DNA from: an uncultured Flammeovirgaceae bacterium
Lineage (GTDB): Bacteria > Bacteroidota > Bacteroidia > Cytophagales > Cyclobacteriaceae
Direction: 5' to 3'
DNA length: 9,459 nt
Assembly: GCA_946886805.1 (NCBI GenBank)
Contig: CAMPJM010000125.1
Coordinates: forward strand, 1-9,459
In this document: piece after piece, positions 7,482 through 9,459 of the stretch
How the letters are laid out: the number at the start of each line of letters is the position of its first letter
How positions within the stretch are numbered: position 1 is the stretch's first letter
Notes under the pieces: model-generated
Database searches by the model: none
The model's input: only the letters and a program-made list of their open reading frames with translations
What the model was told of the DNA's origin: nothing
Translations under genes and position numbers: made by a program

Positions 7482-7514
7482 AGACCTACAAGGTTTTTGA
7501 AATCTTATAGGTCT
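7482..7514 (-). terminator. Rho-independent terminator after the lipoprotein gene
   Basis: Read on the minus strand, AGACCTATAAG pairs with CTTGTAGGTCT (11 bp, one G-U wobble) around an 11-nt loop and is followed by a run of T. It starts about 35 nt past the lipoprotein stop codon and lies in front of the HTCS gene, so it separates the two transcription units. The ACCTACAAGGTTTT style is one I associate with recurrent flavobacterial terminators (recollection only). Confidence 0.85.
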
Positions 7515-7549
7515 ATCATAATATCAAATATCTCTACGAAGGAACACGT

Positions 7550-8719
7550 TTATTCAACATCCATGATCCTTAAATTCTTAAGGTATAGCGGATTACGATC
7601 CACACTTGTGTAGCCAGGTGCTGGTTTAATGTCAATGCAATCTATTTCAGCAACAGTAGCCGCAGTTTCGCTTCCCGAGGCGAGAAAGTTGCTTACCCTA
7701 CCCAGATCAACCGTATTAAAGGTCAATGTCACCCATTTGTTGGGTTCTGGGATATAGGCAGAATATCCTATATAATAACCTGAAGCATCATATCCACTTT
7801 CTACGTTCGCATGTTTAGCGTAATTTGCCAAAATTAAATCTACTTTATAGCCTTTCGATGGATCAGAATTCCATACTTCAGTTAAGGCAATAAGATTTTC
7901 CCAGCTAAAATCAGGATCAACAGTGGCGTCATAATACGCATCTACTTTTATCACTTTCGAGCCTGCTGTTAGTTCATTTGTTTCTGCGTTCCATTGTGGC
8001 AGGGCCTCCACTTGTTCTGTTGGTATTGGCGTTTTTAAATTATACAGAATATGTACCCAGCCGCCCCAATTGTCGAATCCATCTGCTGGAACTTTGGTTA
8101 TTTTATGTACTTTTCCTTCCTCTCCCTCAGCCGGATTTGGTTGCGCAAACGATACTATTGACTGGGAATGAACAACTTCCGCTGAAGCTGAACTTGTCAG
8201 GCTTCCGGATACATTAAAATTTGTTAGCTTCCTAACATCCCAATCCATTACTGTTTTGGTTTCATTGGAAGTGCTTGCTCCCGAAAAGTCGATTAATAAA
8301 AATCCTAAATCTTCTCCCGGAATCGGCACAACAGTAATTTCATCTGTAGAAGTTGTATTGGCATACGCATCTTCAATGGTGAAAATGAAGTTTTGCGGTG
8401 TTTCATCTTGCACTAAAAAATCGTATGATAATTCTCCCTGAGTAGTCGAACCATCGTATTTTTTAACAGACTTTCCATTTACAAAGATCTGGCTTAAACC
8501 TGCTTCTGCAGTAAAATTTAGGTTAAAACCAACCGTTTCCCCAACAGTAGGCGTTAACTCTCCCGTAGATAAGTCAGGCGAAGCAATGGATATTGAAGGT
8601 GGAGCAAAGTCAGGCAATTCGGCTGTCCCTTCATCTTCCTGGCAAGCTGTAAATAAGAAAAAGAAAAGTGTCGCAATCGATAGCGGAATGGTGTTGTAAA
8701 ATAGTTTCATAGAATTCAT
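7550..8719 (-). CDS. Putative surface-exposed lipoprotein, candidate glycan-binding protein
   Basis: I do not recognise a named family for this 389-residue protein. It has a lipoprotein signal peptide with lipobox FTAC, so Cys26 is the lipidated residue. Cys26 is followed by QEDEG, which resembles the acidic lipoprotein export signal known from Capnocytophaga and Flavobacterium and suggests display on the cell surface. Residues about 38-132 look like an Ig/PKD-like beta sandwich (APPSISIASP start; FIFTIEDAYANTT near the end). Residues about 138-389 form one beta-rich, tryptophan- and tyrosine-rich region (Trp160, 218, 221, 243, 273, 283, 329) that could be a carbohydrate-binding jelly roll. 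No catalytic motif is evident. It stands 156 bp upstream of an HTCS on the same strand. This arrangement and the two-part build recall SusE/SusF-like or surface glycan-binding proteins, but SusC/SusD are not in view. Start: ATG at 8719; an in-frame ATG at 8710 (MKLFYN...) is almost as good. The gene ends in TAA followed by a terminator. Confidence 0.8.
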   Translation of the reverse strand: MNSMKLFYNTIPLSIATLFFFLFTACQEDEGTAELPDFAPPSISIASPDLSTGELTPTVGETVGFNLNFTAEAGLSQIFVNGKSVKKYDGSTTQGELSYDFLVQDETPQNFIFTIEDAYANTTSTDEITVVPIPGEDLGFLLIDFSGASTSNETKTVMDWDVRKLTNFNVSGSLTSSASAEVVHSQSIVSFAQPNPAEGEEGKVHKITKVPADGFDNWGGWVHILYNLKTPIPTEQVEALPQWNAETNELTAGSKVIKVDAYYDATVDPDFSWENLIALTEVWNSDPSKGYKVDLILANYAKHANVESGYDASGYYIGYSAYIPEPNKWVTLTFNTVDLGRVSNFLASGSETAATVAEIDCIDIKPAPGYTSVDRNPLYLKNLRIMDVE

Positions 8720-8883
8720 GTTGTGTTTTATATTACATAAACCCGAATTTATTTGTTTCTCCGGTCACAGAGGTGAAGATATTCATCAAATGAGGTGGGT
8801 ATTTTCGATAGCGAAGGTTAGATGAGGGGTTAAGTGTTAAATTGTAGCAAAAACACCAGCACTAAGGGGAAGTCTAAAGTGGT

Positions 8884-8903
8884 GATCTGTGAGGGCAAAG
8901 ACC
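8884..8903 (+). repeat. Degenerate copy of the GGTCTGTGAGGACACAGACC repeat
   Basis: GATCTGTGAGGGCAAAGACC matches the hairpin core at 956-975 at 17 of 20 positions, and both are followed by a short GG-ending stretch. An opposed partial copy is at 9365-9378 (13 of 14 positions of TGAGGACACAGACC). Three related copies in spacers at both ends of the window suggest a dispersed repeat family. Confidence 0.5.
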
Positions 8904-8932
8904 ACGGCGAAGGATGGGACCATAATGGGTTT

Positions 8933-9195
8933 CTATCGTTTTCGCAAAAACCCTAGCTCGTCGGTTTTTTTAAAATGGTAATCAAGCCTTTTATCACCTC
9001 ATCCCCTGCCTTCTCCTCAAGGAGAAGGTGTTACAGCAGTGGTTGTAGTGACAGTGGTTGTGGTTTTTTGGATCTGCTCTTAACGGTGAGGCAAGTCCTC
9101 TCCTTCAGGAGAGGATGTAGGTGAGGTATCGCGAATCTATCGTTTTGGAAAAAGCTTTCTTTCTTTCGTTTCAAAGTGATAGCTTTCATCACCTC
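8933..9195 (+). repeat. Degenerate direct repeat, CTATCGTTTT...ATCACCTC
   Basis: Two copies begin with the identical 10-mer CTATCGTTTT (8933-8942 and 9137-9146) and end with the identical 8-mer ATCACCTC (8993-9000 and 9188-9195). Between these ends they are of similar but not equal length (68 and 59 bases) and only loosely alike, for example near AATCAAGCCTTTT and GATAGCTTTC. This looks like an old duplicated unit, now decayed. Confidence 0.4.
8995..9128. repeat. Pair of oppositely oriented palindromic repeats (CCTCATCCCC...CTTCTCC/GGAGAAGG)
   Basis: The left unit reads CACCTCATCCCC and then a perfect hairpin CCTTCTCC-TCAA-GGAGAAGG (9009-9028). The right unit, read on the minus strand, has CACCTACATCC and a hairpin of TCCTCTCC/GGAGAGGA (9096-9103 with 9108-9115, loop TTCA). 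The two units face each other across about 65 bases that hold CAGTGGTTGT twice (9037-9046, 9052-9061). The layout is that of REP-like elements arranged in opposed pairs. Confidence 0.55.
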
Positions 9196-9359
9196 GCTTC
9201 CCTTCAATACTATTAAGTTAAGACGATTTGTCCTTCTCCTCAACACAATAGCATCTGTTGCTGTCCTATGTGTTATCCGCCAGTCTTAACTAACGACATT
9301 GGGACATAAGACCAAGGGGGAGTAACATTTGCTCTTGCTTTTTTCTTCAATCGGTTTTC

Positions 9360-9399
9360 TTTGCGGTCTCTGTCCTCAACTTAGCGAGCTTTGCGTGAA
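9360..9399. repeat. TTTGCGG...CTTAGCG...TTTGCGTGAA spacer repeat
   Basis: A short stretch contains TTTGCGG (about 9360-9366) and TTTGCGTGAA (about 9390-9399), separated by TCTCTGTCCTCAACTTAGCG. It resembles the 'CTTAGCG...CTTTGCG' low-information repeats known from intergenic DNA of many bacteria. The call rests on style alone, and the first half overlaps the opposed copy of the GAGGACA repeat at 9365-9378. Confidence 0.3.
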
Positions 9400-9459
9400 G
9401 TGCGACAGGCACGACTCTACAGCAAATGAATATTATTTTCTTCGCATGCGTTTATTATT

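Larger units (their letters stand above)
8720..9459. other. Gene-free, repeat-rich region at the right end
   Basis: No coding region can be supported in these 740 bases. The 40 bases next to the lipoprotein start are AT-rich (TTATGTAATATAAAACACAAC before the ATG) and should be its leader, but no exact promoter match is seen. The rest is more GC-rich and holds many degenerate repeats: a CTGTGAGG...AGACC unit (8884-8903), two opposed CTCATCC-type palindromes (9009-9028, 9096-9115), a degenerate direct repeat (8933-9000 and 9137-9195), and a TTTGCG...CTTAGCG...TTTGCG unit (about 9360-9399). At the right edge all minus-strand frames close by 9417, so at most a few terminal codons of another gene could be present. 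Confidence 0.65.

Noticed and set aside
9031..9246. Minus-strand open frame of 71 codons in the right-hand spacer
   Set aside because: It runs through the palindromic and direct repeats, the product is low-complexity and basic (RRR, KRKK, SRSKK) with no recognisable domain, and the start has no suitable context.
8720..9459. CRISPR array or tandem-repeat array in the right-hand spacer
   Set aside because: The repeats are few, degenerate, in both orientations and irregularly spaced, with no uniform repeat-spacer pattern.
1..9459. tRNA, rRNA or riboswitch genes
   Set aside because: No tRNA-like cloverleaf with a TTCGA/TTCAA arm, no rRNA signature stretch and no recognisable riboswitch core was noticed in the spacers.

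Overview
The window looks like chromosomal DNA of a member of the Bacteroidota, probably a flavobacterium-like organism. The DNA is AT-rich and the start codons follow A/T-rich leaders with no clear Shine-Dalgarno sequence. There are two lipoproteins with Bacteroidota-style lipoboxes. There is also a giant one-protein hybrid two-component regulator (HTCS), a hallmark of glycan-foraging Bacteroidota. The genus cannot be fixed from the sequence alone.

All five convincing genes lie on the minus strand, so transcription runs from high to low coordinates. From right to left: (1) 8720-9459 is a gene-free stretch full of degenerate palindromic and direct repeats. (2) 7550-8719 encodes a probable surface-exposed lipoprotein with an Ig-like N-terminal part and an unrecognised beta-rich C-terminal part, closed by a good rho-independent terminator at 7482-7514. 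(3) 3311-7393 encodes an HTCS with signal peptide, fourteen propeller repeats, Y_Y_Y domain, membrane span, histidine kinase, receiver and AraC-type DNA-binding domain. (4) 2973-3310 is intergenic and holds a 191-bp inverted-repeat element abutted on both sides by the 8-mer TAGCAAAT. (5) 1036-2972 is a classical operon of an OmpR-family response regulator and its sensor kinase with a 4-nt ATGA overlap. (6) 555-1035 is intergenic with a hairpin and a dispersed-type palindromic repeat. (7) 105-554 encodes a small PepSY-like lipoprotein, closed by a strong hairpin terminator at 44-83.

Two sensory modules are suggested. The HTCS next to a candidate surface glycan-binding lipoprotein resembles the regulatory edge of a polysaccharide-utilisation locus. 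No SusC/SusD pair or glycoside hydrolase lies in the window, so the link rests on family knowledge and adjacency. The RR-HK operon followed by a PepSY-like lipoprotein is a second unit, whose stimulus is unknown.

I found no clear new molecular system. The most unusual material is non-coding: the MITE-like element between the two regulatory loci, a TAGCAAA motif repeated four times upstream of the response regulator, and several families of degenerate intergenic repeats, some recurring at both ends of the window.
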